A stretch of DNA of 64,000 bases from an uncultured SAR116 cluster alpha proteobacterium (GTDB taxonomy: Bacteria > Pseudomonadota > Alphaproteobacteria > Puniceispirillales > GCA-002684695): NCBI GenBank assembly GCA_902612965.1, contig CACMFN010000008.1, positions 25,360-89,359 of the forward strand. The letters are read 5' to 3'. The notes below the pieces were generated by a model. It saw nothing but the letters and a program-made list of their open reading frames with translations. It was not told the DNA's origin and ran no database searches. Every line of letters begins with the position of its first letter. The stretch's first letter is position 1. Shown in pieces: positions 1 through 9,583 of the stretch. Position numbers and translations under genes: made by a program.

Positions 1-1
1 T

Positions 2-280
2 GTTAAGGCAACTTTAAAGCATCTAAAAAATGTAAATAAATGTTATTTAATTGGTAAAAGTAAAAAAAATTTTTTTGAAACATTAAATTCCAAAATAGAT
101 TGCACCATCTCAGACAATTTGTCTAAGGCTTTAAGAGAAATTTTTAAAGAAACATTAAACGATAGTAATGAAATTACTGTTCTTTTATCTCCAGCTGCAT
201 CAAGTTTTGATCAATTTATGAATTTTGAAAATAGAGGTAATGCATTTAAATCCCTTATATCAGAGATATGGGAGCTTTAA
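2..280 (+). CDS. murD: UDP-N-acetylmuramoylalanine--D-glutamate ligase, C-terminal end (partial)
   Basis: The window opens inside a reading frame that runs to a TAA at 278-280 and encodes 92 residues. The end contains LLSPAASSFDQF followed by a Phe/Arg/Gly segment, the conserved C-terminal signature of MurD, which adds D-glutamate to UDP-MurNAc-L-Ala in the cytoplasm. Identity also rests on position: MurD directly precedes FtsW and MurG in the dcw cluster. The ATP-binding and central domains lie upstream of the window. The Shine-Dalgarno-like GGAG for ftsW lies inside its last codons, so the two are tightly coupled. The call is confident from the motif plus context. Confidence 0.9.
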   Translation, partial: VKATLKHLKNVNKCYLIGKSKKNFFETLNSKIDCTISDNLSKALREIFKETLNDSNEITVLLSPAASSFDQFMNFENRGNAFKSLISEIWEL

Positions 281-284
281 TGTA

Positions 285-1394
285 ATGTTTTTAGATAGAA
301 CTGATAAAAGCAAGGTAAGTTTATGGTGGTGGACTGTTGATCATAAGTTGATGGGATTAGTTATTTTGCTAATAATTGGGGGAATTATGGTTTTAATGTC
401 GGCAGGCTCCCCAGTTGCAATAAAAAAAGGGCTTGCCGAGTATCATTTTCTAGAAAAACAAATAACATTTTTATGCGTCTCAATTCCTTTAATGATCATT
501 ATTTCAATTCAAGAAATATCAACAATAAAACGTTTCTGTTTTCTATTATTAATTTTTAGTTTTTTATGTTTAGTTTATTTAAATTTTTTTGGCATTGAAA
601 CAAATGGGGCAACCAGGTGGATTAGATTTTTTGGATTTTCAATACAGCCGTCAGAACTAATTAAACCTTCATTCGCACTACTTAATGCTTGGTTATTATC
701 TATCTGGGTTAACGATAAAAATAATCGTTCTTGGGTTTTTTCACTTTTTTTATTGTTTGTATTTCTCATTCTACTTTTATTGCAACCTGATGTAGGTATG
801 AGCTTTGTCTTAGCATCTACTTGGCTTTTTCAAATTTATATTTCTGGTGTTTCAATGTTACTTGTTTCATTGATATTAACTGCAATTTTACTGTCAGCAA
901 TTTCTAGTTACTTTTTATTTTCACATGTGAAAATAAGAGTTGATGGATTTTTGGATGGTGGAGGTTTTCAAGTAAGCAAATCATTGGACGCATTTATTAA
1001 TGGAGGCATTTTTGGAAAAGGTTTTGGAGAAGGAGTTGTTAGTAAGCAGCTTCCTGATAGTCATACTGACTTTATCTTTGCAGTAGCTGGAGAGGAACTT
1101 GGGGTTTTAGGTTGCAGTCTTATTATTATTACTTATTTTTTAATTTTCCTTAGAGGAATGATGTTGTCTAGTTCTACTTCCAAAATATTTTTATTTTTGA
1201 CTTGTAGTGGAATTATATTTCAGTTTTGCCTTCAAGCTCTGGTTCACATGGCTTCTACATTAAATCTTATTCCTACAAAAGGAATGACATTACCTTTTAT
1301 AAGTTATGGTGGATCATCATTAATTTCTTCATCAATTTCAATGGGAATAGTATTGGCTTTTACACGACGCCAATCAAATTATAGCAATGACTAA
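285..1394 (+). CDS. ftsW: Lipid II polymerase / divisome SEDS protein FtsW
   Basis: This polytopic membrane protein of the SEDS family polymerises septal peptidoglycan together with a class B PBP. Family landmarks are NGATRWI and QPSE in the first half, the loop around LPDSHTDFIFAVAGEELG that carries the catalytic-type aspartate, and GMTLPFISYGGSS near the C-terminus. I chose the ATG at 285 (369 aa) because the longer frame begins with a TTG inside murD, whereas 285 follows murD by four bases and has GGAG 11 nt upstream. The gene overlaps murG by 8 nt (ATGACTAA). FtsW is preferred over RodA because of the murD-murG context. Confidence 0.93.
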   Translation: MFLDRTDKSKVSLWWWTVDHKLMGLVILLIIGGIMVLMSAGSPVAIKKGLAEYHFLEKQITFLCVSIPLMIIISIQEISTIKRFCFLLLIFSFLCLVYLNFFGIETNGATRWIRFFGFSIQPSELIKPSFALLNAWLLSIWVNDKNNRSWVFSLFLLFVFLILLLLQPDVGMSFVLASTWLFQIYISGVSMLLVSLILTAILLSAISSYFLFSHVKIRVDGFLDGGGFQVSKSLDAFINGGIFGKGFGEGVVSKQLPDSHTDFIFAVAGEELGVLGCSLIIITYFLIFLRGMMLSSSTSKIFLFLTCSGIIFQFCLQALVHMASTLNLIPTKGMTLPFISYGGSSLISSSISMGIVLAFTRRQSNYSND

Positions 1395-2475
1395 ATCAAT
1401 TATAAATATAGGGTTGGCATGTGGTGGTACTGGGGGACATATATCTCCAGCATTAGCGTTGGCTTCAAATTTTGAAAACTATAACATTAAACCAATATTT
1501 ATTACTGATGTGAGGGGTTCAAGCTTACTAAAGTCAATGTCTCATTACGTCGTTTTATCTGGGTCTCCATCTACTAAAGGTTTCACAAAAGTAATTAATA
1601 TGTTAAGAATATTTTTTGGAATTTTGCAGTCTACTTATTATCTGTATCGAACTAAAGTAAACCTTGTTATTGGTTTTGGCGGGTATACTTCAGTTCCAAT
1701 TATTCTTGCTGCTAAAATTTTGAACATCCCATCAATTATTCATGAACAAAATAAAATTTTGGGCAGAGCAAATAAATTTTGTTCATTATTTTGCAATAAA
1801 GTTGCTTTATCATTCAACTTAAAAGAAAGTGTAAAAAATCCAAAATTTGTTTTGACTGGCAATCCAGTATCTCGAGAATTTGAGAACTTTCAATATACTC
1901 GTTCAAATATCGAAAAATCAAAATTTGTTTTATTAATAATAGGTGGTAGCCAAGGTGCAAGTGTATTTTCAGAAGTCGTGCCAAAGGCTATTAAAAGTCT
2001 CCCAGAAAAAATAAAGAACAAGATATATATTTATCAGCAATGCCGGGAAAGCGAAGAACAGGACCTTAAAAAAATATACAAAAATTTAGGCATAAAATTT
2101 ACAGTTTCAAATTATTTTCATAAAATTTATGAAATTTTCAAAAAAGCTGATCTAATTATATCTAGGTCAGGAGGCTCAACCATAACTGAAATCATTGCCT
2201 CAGGAAGACCATCCTTTTTAATACCATTGCCTAATTCTTTAGACAATCACCAAAGAGAAAATGCTTATGAACTAAAAAATAATAATGCATGTATTTTATT
2301 TGAGCAAAAAGATTTTAGTGAAAAAAGCCTTTCAGAGAAACTAAACATGGTTTTGAGTAATAGATCTTTTTTAAGGGAAATGTCTATTAATGCAAAATCT
2401 ATATATAAAAAAGATGCTGCAAAAAACTTAATTGATTTGATTTTATTAACACACAGGGAACTAATTAATGAGTAA
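1387..2475 (+). CDS. murG: UDP-GlcNAc:lipid I N-acetylglucosaminyltransferase
   Basis: MurG converts lipid I to lipid II on the inner face of the cytoplasmic membrane. The 362-aa protein has the two-domain GT-B layout. The N-terminal glycine-rich loop CGGTGGHISPALALA begins near residue 12, GFGGYTS follows at about 98 and HEQN near 120. The C-terminal donor domain has GGSQGA near 193 and RSGGSTITEI near 260, which contacts UDP-GlcNAc. Length is normal for the family. The start overlaps the end of ftsW by 8 nt and the end overlaps murC by 8 nt, as expected for translational coupling within the dcw operon. Confidence 0.96.
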   Translation: MTKSIINIGLACGGTGGHISPALALASNFENYNIKPIFITDVRGSSLLKSMSHYVVLSGSPSTKGFTKVINMLRIFFGILQSTYYLYRTKVNLVIGFGGYTSVPIILAAKILNIPSIIHEQNKILGRANKFCSLFCNKVALSFNLKESVKNPKFVLTGNPVSREFENFQYTRSNIEKSKFVLLIIGGSQGASVFSEVVPKAIKSLPEKIKNKIYIYQQCRESEEQDLKKIYKNLGIKFTVSNYFHKIYEIFKKADLIISRSGGSTITEIIASGRPSFLIPLPNSLDNHQRENAYELKNNNACILFEQKDFSEKSLSEKLNMVLSNRSFLREMSINAKSIYKKDAAKNLIDLILLTHRELINE

Positions 2476-3901
2476 TCTGCCACTTTCAATTGGTTTAATA
2501 CATTTTATAGGCATTGGTGGTATTGGAATGTCAGGTATTGCTGAAGTTTTAAACGAACTTGGATACAAAGTTTCTGGAAGTGACATAGCGGAAAATAGCA
2601 ATACTAAAAGATTAAAAGATTTAGGCATTGAAGTCTTTATAGGGCACGAAAAAACGAACGTAAGCAGCGCTCAGATAATTGTAGTATCTACAGCAATATC
2701 AAAAGATAATTCTGAACTTATTGAAGCTAAAAGTAAGAAAATACCAATAGTACATAGAGCAGAAATGTTATGTGAACTTATGAGACTTAAGTGGTCAATC
2801 GCAATAGCTGGGACACATGGCAAAACAACAACAACATCTTTGGTTGCATCTTTATTAGATGGAGCTGATTTTGACCCAACAGTTATTAATGGAGGAATAA
2901 TTAATAATTGGAAGAGTAATGCAAAAATTGGAAAAGGGGAATGGATGGTTGTTGAAGCAGATGAGAGTGATGGTTCATTCTCTAAACTTACTCCTACAGT
3001 AGCTGTTGTAACAAATATAGATAGCGAACATTTAGATTACCATGGCTCATTCGAAAATCTTGAAAATGCATTTAATAAATTTGTTTCATCTATTCCTTTT
3101 TATGGTTTTAAAGTTTTATGCATCGATCATCCAGTAGTCCAAAAATTAATCCCACTAAATAAAGATAGAAGATTATTAACTTATGGATTGTCGACTACAG
3201 CTGATGTCAAAGCGGCAAACATAGAATATTTTGACAATCATACAAGCTTTGACGTTGTACTGTCTAACAAAATACTATCTTCAGCTGAAACGTGGAAAAA
3301 GATTACTTTACCTATGCTTGGAAAGCATAATGTCTTAAATTGTCTTGCTTCTATAAGTATTGCTATTGAAATGGGCATTTCAGAGAATAGTATAAGGAAT
3401 ACTCTAAATAATTTTAAAGGTATAAAAAGACGCTTTGAAAGCAAAGGAGTAACCAATGATGGAATAAAAATTATAGATGATTATGGGCACCATCCTGTTG
3501 AGATAACTTATGCCCTTAGTTCAGGAAGAATTTTAGCAAGTAAAAATAAATTGATAGCAGTTTTTCAACCGCATAGGTATTCAAGGTTGAAAGATCTCTT
3601 TGATGAGTTTTGTCAATGTTTTAACAATGCAGATTATGTATTTATAACAGATGTTTATGCAGCTGGAGAGAGTGAAATAAAAAATTTTAATAAAGAAACT
3701 CTTGCAAATGGAATTTCAGATTTTGGGCATAACAATGTTTCAATTATCAATAATGAAAATGAAATTTGTGATAAGATACTCTCTATAGCAAACCCTAATG
3801 ATGTTGTTATCTTTTTAGGTGCAGGAAGTATCACTAAATGGTCTGATACAATTGTTCATCAACTTAATAATTCAGGATTAAAGAATGAAAAAATTTTCTG
3901 A
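2468..3901 (+). CDS. murC: UDP-N-acetylmuramate--L-alanine ligase
   Basis: MurC is the ATP-dependent cytoplasmic ligase that adds L-Ala to UDP-MurNAc, the first amino acid step of the stem peptide. Visible signatures are the N-terminal Rossmann motif GIGGIGMSGIAEVL, the Mur ligase P-loop AGTHGKTTTTS near residue 115, EADESDGSF, DDYGHHPVEI and FQPHRYSRLKDL in the C-terminal domain. The 477-aa length is typical. The gene starts within the last codons of murG (ATGAGTAA overlap) and overlaps murB by 17 nt. Confidence 0.96.
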   Translation: MSNLPLSIGLIHFIGIGGIGMSGIAEVLNELGYKVSGSDIAENSNTKRLKDLGIEVFIGHEKTNVSSAQIIVVSTAISKDNSELIEAKSKKIPIVHRAEMLCELMRLKWSIAIAGTHGKTTTTSLVASLLDGADFDPTVINGGIINNWKSNAKIGKGEWMVVEADESDGSFSKLTPTVAVVTNIDSEHLDYHGSFENLENAFNKFVSSIPFYGFKVLCIDHPVVQKLIPLNKDRRLLTYGLSTTADVKAANIEYFDNHTSFDVVLSNKILSSAETWKKITLPMLGKHNVLNCLASISIAIEMGISENSIRNTLNNFKGIKRRFESKGVTNDGIKIIDDYGHHPVEITYALSSGRILASKNKLIAVFQPHRYSRLKDLFDEFCQCFNNADYVFITDVYAAGESEIKNFNKETLANGISDFGHNNVSIINNENEICDKILSIANPNDVVIFLGAGSITKWSDTIVHQLNNSGLKNEKIF

Positions 3902-4802
3902 ATTTTATCATGATTTAAATGGGGAATTTAAAGAAAACTTCCCTTTAGCTAATTTAACTTGGTTTAAAGTTGGTGGTCCAGCTCAAATGCTGTTTATCCC
4001 TGAAAATAAAGATGATTTAATAAACTTTATAAAAAAATGCCCAATTGAATACCCCAAAACAGTTATAGGTGCAGGGTCAAATCTTCTAATCCGTGATGGA
4101 GGGGTTCCAGGTATAGTTATATCAACGCAAAAAGTAAATTCAATAAAACCATTTGATTTAAGTTTATATGCTGAATGTGGCGCATTAGACATGACGATAT
4201 CTAGAGAAGCATCAAAATATGGAATTACAGGTCTTGAGTTTCTCATTGGAATTCCAGGGACAATTGGCGGAGGCATTAAAATGAATGCAGGTTCTTATGG
4301 GATGGAAATTAAAGATATTTTGCAAGATGTTGAAGTTATTGATTATTCTGGATCTGTCTTCAAAATTAATTCAGATGAATTAGAAATGGAATATAGAAAG
4401 AGCAATACACCTAATGATTGGTTATTCCTTTCATGCAACTTAAGAGGAGAAAAGTCTGAAAGTCATAAGATCCGATCTAGAATGAAAGAAATTATGAAAG
4501 ACAGAAAAAATAATCAACCAATTAATAAATTAACTAGCGGATCGACTTTTAAAAATCCTTATAAAATGAAATCTTGGGAACTTATTGATGACGCTGGATG
4601 TAGAGGCCTTACATTAGGAAACGCTAAAGTATCTGAAAAGCATTGTAATTTTCTTATTAATAATGGAAAAGCAAATTCAAGTGAAATTGAAAAGTTAGGA
4701 AATATTGTAAAAGAAAAAGTACTTAAAAAATCTGGAATAAATTTGGAATGGGAAATTATTCGAATTGGAAATGAAATAGAAAATGAGCTTGGTCATGAAT
4801 AA
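3885..4802 (+). CDS. murB: UDP-N-acetylenolpyruvoylglucosamine reductase
   Basis: MurB is the FAD- and NADPH-dependent enzyme that reduces UDP-GlcNAc-enolpyruvate to UDP-MurNAc. The FAD-binding segment GAGSNLLIRDGG and GIPGTIGGGIKMNAGSYG are present, as are the YRKSN arginine segment and SGSTFKNP, which contains the serine proton donor of the family. The conserved glutamate near the C-terminus is in the stretch LEWEIIRIG. Length (305 aa) and the compact type-IIb-like architecture fit alphaproteobacterial MurB. The ATG at 3885 lies within the final codons of murC. Confidence 0.95.
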   Translation: MKKFSEFYHDLNGEFKENFPLANLTWFKVGGPAQMLFIPENKDDLINFIKKCPIEYPKTVIGAGSNLLIRDGGVPGIVISTQKVNSIKPFDLSLYAECGALDMTISREASKYGITGLEFLIGIPGTIGGGIKMNAGSYGMEIKDILQDVEVIDYSGSVFKINSDELEMEYRKSNTPNDWLFLSCNLRGEKSESHKIRSRMKEIMKDRKNNQPINKLTSGSTFKNPYKMKSWELIDDAGCRGLTLGNAKVSEKHCNFLINNGKANSSEIEKLGNIVKEKVLKKSGINLEWEIIRIGNEIENELGHE

Positions 4803-5694
4803 AATAGCTCTTTTAAAAGGTGGTCTAAATAGTGAAAATGAAGTTTCTTTAAAGACTGCTGAGGCATGCTTTTTTGCTTTAAAAGAGTTAGAATATGAAA
4901 TAGTTGAGATTGATATAAAAGATCAATTTATTTCAAAAATAATAGATAGCAAAGTGAGTAAATGTTTTAATGCATTGCATGGTTCTTTAGGTGAAAATGG
5001 CTCAATACCAGGTTTATTAAATTGTTTAAAAATCCCATATACGCATTCTGGTGTTATGGCATCTAGCATAGCAATTAATAAAAAATTAACAAAAGAGATT
5101 TTATCCAAAAACGGAATAGCTTTTCCAAAGCCCATTAATTTGAAAATAGGTAAATATTTATTGCCACTTAATTATAATAAAAGTTTTGTAATAAAACCAA
5201 ATTCAGAAGGTTCAAGCATTGGCGTCAAAATAATTCCAGAAAATTATAAAAAGGATATCTTATCTTCTGAGTGGGTTAATCCAAATGATCTCATCGCTGA
5301 GGAATTTATTTATGGCCAAGAACTGACAGTTGGTGTTTTAAATGGAAAATCATTATGTGTTACCGAAATAATTGCAGAAAAAAATACTTTCTATGATTAT
5401 AAATCAAAATATATAAAAAATGGTTCAAAACATATTATTCCAGCTGAAATTCCTGAAGAAATTCGTAAATTAGCTCTAAGTTGGGCTGAAAAATCATATC
5501 ACTTCCTAAATTGCAGAGGCATAATTAGGGCTGATTTTCGATTTGATCAAGTGACAAACAAACTTTACATGCTTGAAATAAATACACACCCAGGAATGAC
5601 AGAAACCTCATTAATACCAGAGCAAGCCGAGTATTGTGGGATTTCTTTTCTTGAACTAATTAAATTAATTATGGAGGTGGCTAGATGCGATTAA
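4795..5694 (+). CDS. ddl: D-alanine--D-alanine ligase
   Basis: Ddl is the ATP-grasp enzyme that forms the D-Ala-D-Ala dipeptide for MurF. Evidence includes the N-terminal NALHGSLGENGSIPG loop (substrate serine and glutamate region), the IKPNSEGSSIGV nucleotide-binding strand and the C-terminal metal-binding EINTHPGMTETSL. An ATG at 4783 is in frame, but I prefer 4795. It reproduces the exact 8-nt ATGAATAA overlap seen at the neighbouring junctions, and the protein then begins MNKIALLKGG as in homologues. The gene overlaps ftsQ by 10 nt. Confidence 0.94.
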   Translation: MNKIALLKGGLNSENEVSLKTAEACFFALKELEYEIVEIDIKDQFISKIIDSKVSKCFNALHGSLGENGSIPGLLNCLKIPYTHSGVMASSIAINKKLTKEILSKNGIAFPKPINLKIGKYLLPLNYNKSFVIKPNSEGSSIGVKIIPENYKKDILSSEWVNPNDLIAEEFIYGQELTVGVLNGKSLCVTEIIAEKNTFYDYKSKYIKNGSKHIIPAEIPEEIRKLALSWAEKSYHFLNCRGIIRADFRFDQVTNKLYMLEINTHPGMTETSLIPEQAEYCGISFLELIKLIMEVARCD

Positions 5695-6515
5695 TAGTTC
5701 CATATTTTTATGACAACAAGGAGAAAGATGTTACTTTTCATAAGCCAAAATCACTTTTGACAAGAAGTTTTATTAAAATTTTTATGCTAGTATTTTTAGG
5801 TCCAATATTTTTTTGTTACATAATTTTATCAAGCTCAAATTTTTCATTATTTATAGATTTAGATAATTTTATTTCTAAAAATTTAGACATAAAGCAATCT
5901 ACGAAGTTAAAAGAAATACATGTTATTGGAAGAGAAAATATAAATAAATCTGTTTTACTTGAAGCGCTTGAATTAAATAACGAAACACCAATGACTAGTA
6001 TTAATGTTTCTTTACTAAAAGAAAAAATTCTTTCTATTGGCTGGGTCAAAGATGTAATTGTTGAGAGAAGAATGCCAAATACACTTATTATTAAAATTGA
6101 AGAATATAAACCTTTTGCTCTTCTTCAAACTAAAGATATGCATATTATAATTTCTTCAGAAGGTAAGAAAATATCGGTGAATAATGGAAATTTTAATTAT
6201 CTTCCTGTCATAACTGGTTTAGGCGCTGAAAAACATGCAGCAAAAATGTTAAATATCCTTAGTTCTGAGCCAAACCTTTTTCATCAAGTTTGGGCGATTA
6301 GCTATATAGGCAAAAGAAGATGGGATGTTTCTCTAAGAAGCGGTGTAGAAATAAAATTACCAGAAAAAAATCCGTCTGAAGCTTGGGCAAAATTATCTGA
6401 AATGGATAGATCAGAGTCTCTTCTATCAAGAGAAATCAACGTTATAGATTTAAGAAAAAATGGTTATCTCATTATAAAACCATCAGAAAATTATATCGCA
6501 GAAAGAAGCACTTAA
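5685..6515 (+). CDS. ftsQ: Cell division protein FtsQ
   Basis: FtsQ is a bitopic divisome scaffold protein that links the early FtsA/FtsZ ring to late septal proteins. The 276-aa protein has a cytoplasmic N-terminus of about 33 residues, one membrane span (about 34-55), a POTRA segment beginning around residue 77 (LKEIHVIGRENINKS) and a beta domain to the C-terminus (the DVSLRSGVEIKLP stretch). A strong Shine-Dalgarno sequence GGAGGTGG sits at 5673-5680, inside the end of ddl and just before the ATG. Position between ddl and ftsA confirms the assignment. Confidence 0.93.
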   Translation: MRLIVPYFYDNKEKDVTFHKPKSLLTRSFIKIFMLVFLGPIFFCYIILSSSNFSLFIDLDNFISKNLDIKQSTKLKEIHVIGRENINKSVLLEALELNNETPMTSINVSLLKEKILSIGWVKDVIVERRMPNTLIIKIEEYKPFALLQTKDMHIIISSEGKKISVNNGNFNYLPVITGLGAEKHAAKMLNILSSEPNLFHQVWAISYIGKRRWDVSLRSGVEIKLPEKNPSEAWAKLSEMDRSESLLSREINVIDLRKNGYLIIKPSENYIAERST

Positions 6516-6517
6516 CT

Positions 6518-7771
6518 ATGTTTAACTTTTTTAAATCAAATAAATTAAGTAGTGTAATAACAGTTATTGATATTGGCTCATCTAAGATCACTTGCTTAAT
6601 TGCAAAAATAAATGAACAAAACCAAGAATATGAAGTTATTGGCAATAGTCAGAATATTTCAAAGGGTTTTAGATTAGGTAATGTTACAAATATAGAAGAT
6701 CTTTCAACATGTATTGCTAAAGCTGTTTCTGCATCAGAAAAAATGGCAGGAATTTCAATTAATAAAGCACATATAGTTTTCAATGGTGGCAAACAATCGT
6801 CAATGATCCATAATTCTGAAACACCAATAGTAAATGGTGAAATTAATGACAATGAAATTCAAAAACTAATTGGAAATTGTATACATAATGCCACTTCACC
6901 AAATTTAAAGTTACTTCACGCAATACCTGTTAAATTTTTTATTGACGAAAGCTCATCAATAAAAAATCCGAAAGGTATGGTAGGGCATATTCTAAAAGGT
7001 GAAGTAAACATATGTAGTATAAGTGAATCAACATTAAGTAATATTGCTAGAATAATTGAGAGAAATCATATTGAAATAGAGAGTTTTATCTCTTCAACCT
7101 ACTCAAATGGATTTAGCAGTTTAAATAAAGAGGAATTAAGACTTGGTTGTGCTTTAATTGATATTGGAGCGAGTACAACAGGTGTTGGTGTATTTTATGA
7201 AGACAGTTTAATTTATTCTTTTGATTTACCTTTAGGTGGATACAATATTACAAATGATATAGCATCTGGTCTAGCTACTACAATTACAGAAGCAGAGAGA
7301 ATTAAAGTACTACACGGCAACTTGTATAATTCAACTTTTTCTTCTAATGAGCAAATAAATATAGCTAGTCAAGATCAAAATAATACTAATGCTTATCAAA
7401 CAGTCTCAATTGGTATTATTAATGAAATTATAAAGGCTAGAATTTCTGAAATTTTCGAGATTATTGAAAAACATTTAAAAATAAAAAAATATGACCATTT
7501 TCTTAAAACTAAAGTTGTTTTCACTGGTGGTTCTTCTCAAATTACTGGCTTGGAGGAGATATCTAAAAATTTGCTTTCAAGATTTACAAGGGTAAGCTCT
7601 CCTGTAAGATTAAATGGACTTCCTGATGCAGCCTGTACTTCTAACTTTGCTTCAGTAATTGGAGCGCTTTTATCCATTAATAAAAGTAGCGCTTTAAATA
7701 ATAATATTAATTTAAACGAAAAATTATATTCATTTCAAAAACTATATAGATGGATGGTTACAAATGTGTAG
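6518..7771 (+). CDS. ftsA: Cell division actin-like ATPase FtsA
   Basis: FtsA is the actin-fold protein that tethers FtsZ filaments to the membrane and recruits later divisome proteins. Two phosphate-binding loops are visible, IDIGSSKITCLIAKI near the N-terminus and LIDIGASTTGVGVF near residue 215, plus the adenosine motif VFTGGSSQITGL near 345. The C-terminus ends in an aromatic/basic stretch, FQKLYRWMVTNV, consistent with the membrane-binding amphipathic helix. The start lies two bases after the ftsQ stop. A 96-nt AT-rich gap separates it from ftsZ. Confidence 0.95.
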   Translation: MFNFFKSNKLSSVITVIDIGSSKITCLIAKINEQNQEYEVIGNSQNISKGFRLGNVTNIEDLSTCIAKAVSASEKMAGISINKAHIVFNGGKQSSMIHNSETPIVNGEINDNEIQKLIGNCIHNATSPNLKLLHAIPVKFFIDESSSIKNPKGMVGHILKGEVNICSISESTLSNIARIIERNHIEIESFISSTYSNGFSSLNKEELRLGCALIDIGASTTGVGVFYEDSLIYSFDLPLGGYNITNDIASGLATTITEAERIKVLHGNLYNSTFSSNEQINIASQDQNNTNAYQTVSIGIINEIIKARISEIFEIIEKHLKIKKYDHFLKTKVVFTGGSSQITGLEEISKNLLSRFTRVSSPVRLNGLPDAACTSNFASVIGALLSINKSSALNNNINLNEKLYSFQKLYRWMVTNV

Positions 7772-7867
7772 AGAAATTTAATGTTAATAATTATTTTCAT
7801 TAATTTAATCAGATCAAAAAAGAAATCTGAAATAATAAAAATTTTAACTTTTTTATAGGAGACTATT

Positions 7868-9496
7868 ATGCTTAACATTGCAATACCAGATAATATGCAG
7901 GAATTAACACCTAAAATTACAGTAATTGGTGTCGGTGGAGCCGGCGGTAATGCTGTAAATAATATGATAGAGTCAAATCTAGAGGGTGTGGAATTTGTTG
8001 TTGCCAATACAGACGGTCAAGCTTTAGCAAATTCTACTGCAAAAAGAAAAATACAGCTCGGCATCAGTATTACCCAAGGGTTAGGTGCTGGATCAGTGCC
8101 AGAGATTGGAAAGTCAGCTGCTGAAGAGTCAATTCAAGATATTTTATCTGAATTAAATGATAGTAATATGGTTTTTATAACTGCAGGACTTGGAGGCGGT
8201 ACTGGAACAGGTGCTGCACCAGTAATTGCTAAAGCAGCTAAAGAAAAAGGTATACTTACAGTTAGTGTAGTGACAAAACCATTTGATTTTGAGGGTTCTC
8301 ACAGAAAAAAAATAGCAGAAGATGGCATACAAGAAATTCAAAAATTTTCTGATACCCTTATTGTAATACCAAACCAAAATCTCTTCAGACTTGCCAATGA
8401 AAGAACTGGTTTTGCTGAGGCTTTTGGTATTGCTGATAATGTTCTTCACAAAGGTGTATGCGGCGTTACAGATTTAATGGTCAAGCCAGGCATGATTAAT
8501 TTGGATTTTGCTGATATTAAAACAGTTATGAGCCAAATGGGAAAAGCCATGATGGGAACAGGTGAAGCATCAGGAGAAAATCGAGCCATTGAAGCAGCTG
8601 ATACGGCAATCAATAATCCATTATTAGATGAAACTAGTATGAAAGGAGCTAAAGCAGTCTTAATAAATATAACTGGTGGATCAGATATGACATTATTTGA
8701 GGTTGATGAAGCTGCAAACAGAATAAGAAAAGAAATTGATGCTAACGCTAATATAATTTTTGGATCAGCTTTAGATGATAGCTTAAATGGTTCTATAAGA
8801 GTTTCACTTGTAGCTACAGGAATTTCAACTAATGAAATTACTGAAAATGAAAATAGTGAAGTTCATAATTTATTTGAAAATAAAATTGAACAGCCTTCTT
8901 TAAACAAAGAATTATCTAATGTTGATTTTTCAAGCTCAGAAATAAAATACAAGGAGCATGACATTAAAGAAGAAGAAAAAGAAAGTTGTACTGATAAATT
9001 AGAATTTAAGGAAATTCATAAAACAATTCCATCAGTTTCAAATGATGATAATGATAGTCAGAATAATGAAGATTTAAATCAAAATAGAGAAGCACTTGAA
9101 ATTAGAAACTTAGATGATGAAAGTAATAATTTGGAATTAAACTTAGATGATAATAATCAAGAACAATCCAAAGAAATTTTTATTCCTGAGAAAACAATTG
9201 ACGTAAGTGAAATTGATAACACTGAAAACTTTAGTGCAAAATTAAATTCACTTAACAAAGAGAGCGAAAAAGAAGAAAAAGAAAATAGTATTATTAATAG
9301 AATTTCAGGTTTCTGGAACAAAAAAGAAAATACTGAAAAAACAAAGGTTCTAAAGGAGCCAAATCTTGAAAGTATAGAAAAAATAAAAGATTCGAATAAA
9401 GCAAATGAGCAAAATGCTAGTGAACTAGATATTTTATCAAAAGAAGATGATAAAGTTCTAGAAATTCCAGCATTTTTAAGAAGGCAAGTTAATTAG
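7868..9496 (+). CDS. ftsZ: Cell division GTPase FtsZ
   Basis: FtsZ is the tubulin homologue that forms the cytokinetic Z ring. The GTPase core (about residues 15-320) carries [13 protein letters not shown], the tubulin signature [13 protein letters not shown] and the T7 catalytic loop [11 protein letters not shown]. The remaining roughly 220 residues form a very acidic, Asn/Glu/Lys-rich disordered linker, ending in the conserved peptide EIPAFLRRQ that binds FtsA and other partners. At 542 aa it is longer than the approximately 380 aa of E. coli FtsZ, with all extra length in the linker. A good ribosome site (AGGAG, 7858-7862) precedes the ATG. Confidence 0.97.
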   Translation: MLNIAIPDNMQELTPKITVIGVGGAGGNAVNNMIESNLEGVEFVVANTDGQALANSTAKRKIQLGISITQGLGAGSVPEIGKSAAEESIQDILSELNDSNMVFITAGLGGGTGTGAAPVIAKAAKEKGILTVSVVTKPFDFEGSHRKKIAEDGIQEIQKFSDTLIVIPNQNLFRLANERTGFAEAFGIADNVLHKGVCGVTDLMVKPGMINLDFADIKTVMSQMGKAMMGTGEASGENRAIEAADTAINNPLLDETSMKGAKAVLINITGGSDMTLFEVDEAANRIRKEIDANANIIFGSALDDSLNGSIRVSLVATGISTNEITENENSEVHNLFENKIEQPSLNKELSNVDFSSSEIKYKEHDIKEEEKESCTDKLEFKEIHKTIPSVSNDDNDSQNNEDLNQNREALEIRNLDDESNNLELNLDDNNQEQSKEIFIPEKTIDVSEIDNTENFSAKLNSLNKESEKEEKENSIINRISGFWNKKENTEKTKVLKEPNLESIEKIKDSNKANEQNASELDILSKEDDKVLEIPAFLRRQVN

Positions 9497-9530
9497 CTTA
9501 CTGTAACATTTCGTAACTAAATGTCATTTC

Positions 9531-9569
9531 TAATTCACCTAGTTTTATTATATAAAACTAGGTGAATTA
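9531..9569 (+). repeat. Perfect 17-bp inverted repeat (hairpin) between ftsZ and lpxC
   Basis: The arm TAATTCACCTAGTTTTA (9531-9547) is exactly complementary to 9553-9569, with a 5-nt loop. No T-run follows on either strand, so it is not a textbook intrinsic terminator. It could be an RNA processing or stability hairpin at the end of the ftsZ transcript, a Rho-independent signal of an unusual type, or a palindromic protein site. Confidence 0.85.
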
Positions 9570-9583
9570 GTATTAGAGCAAAT

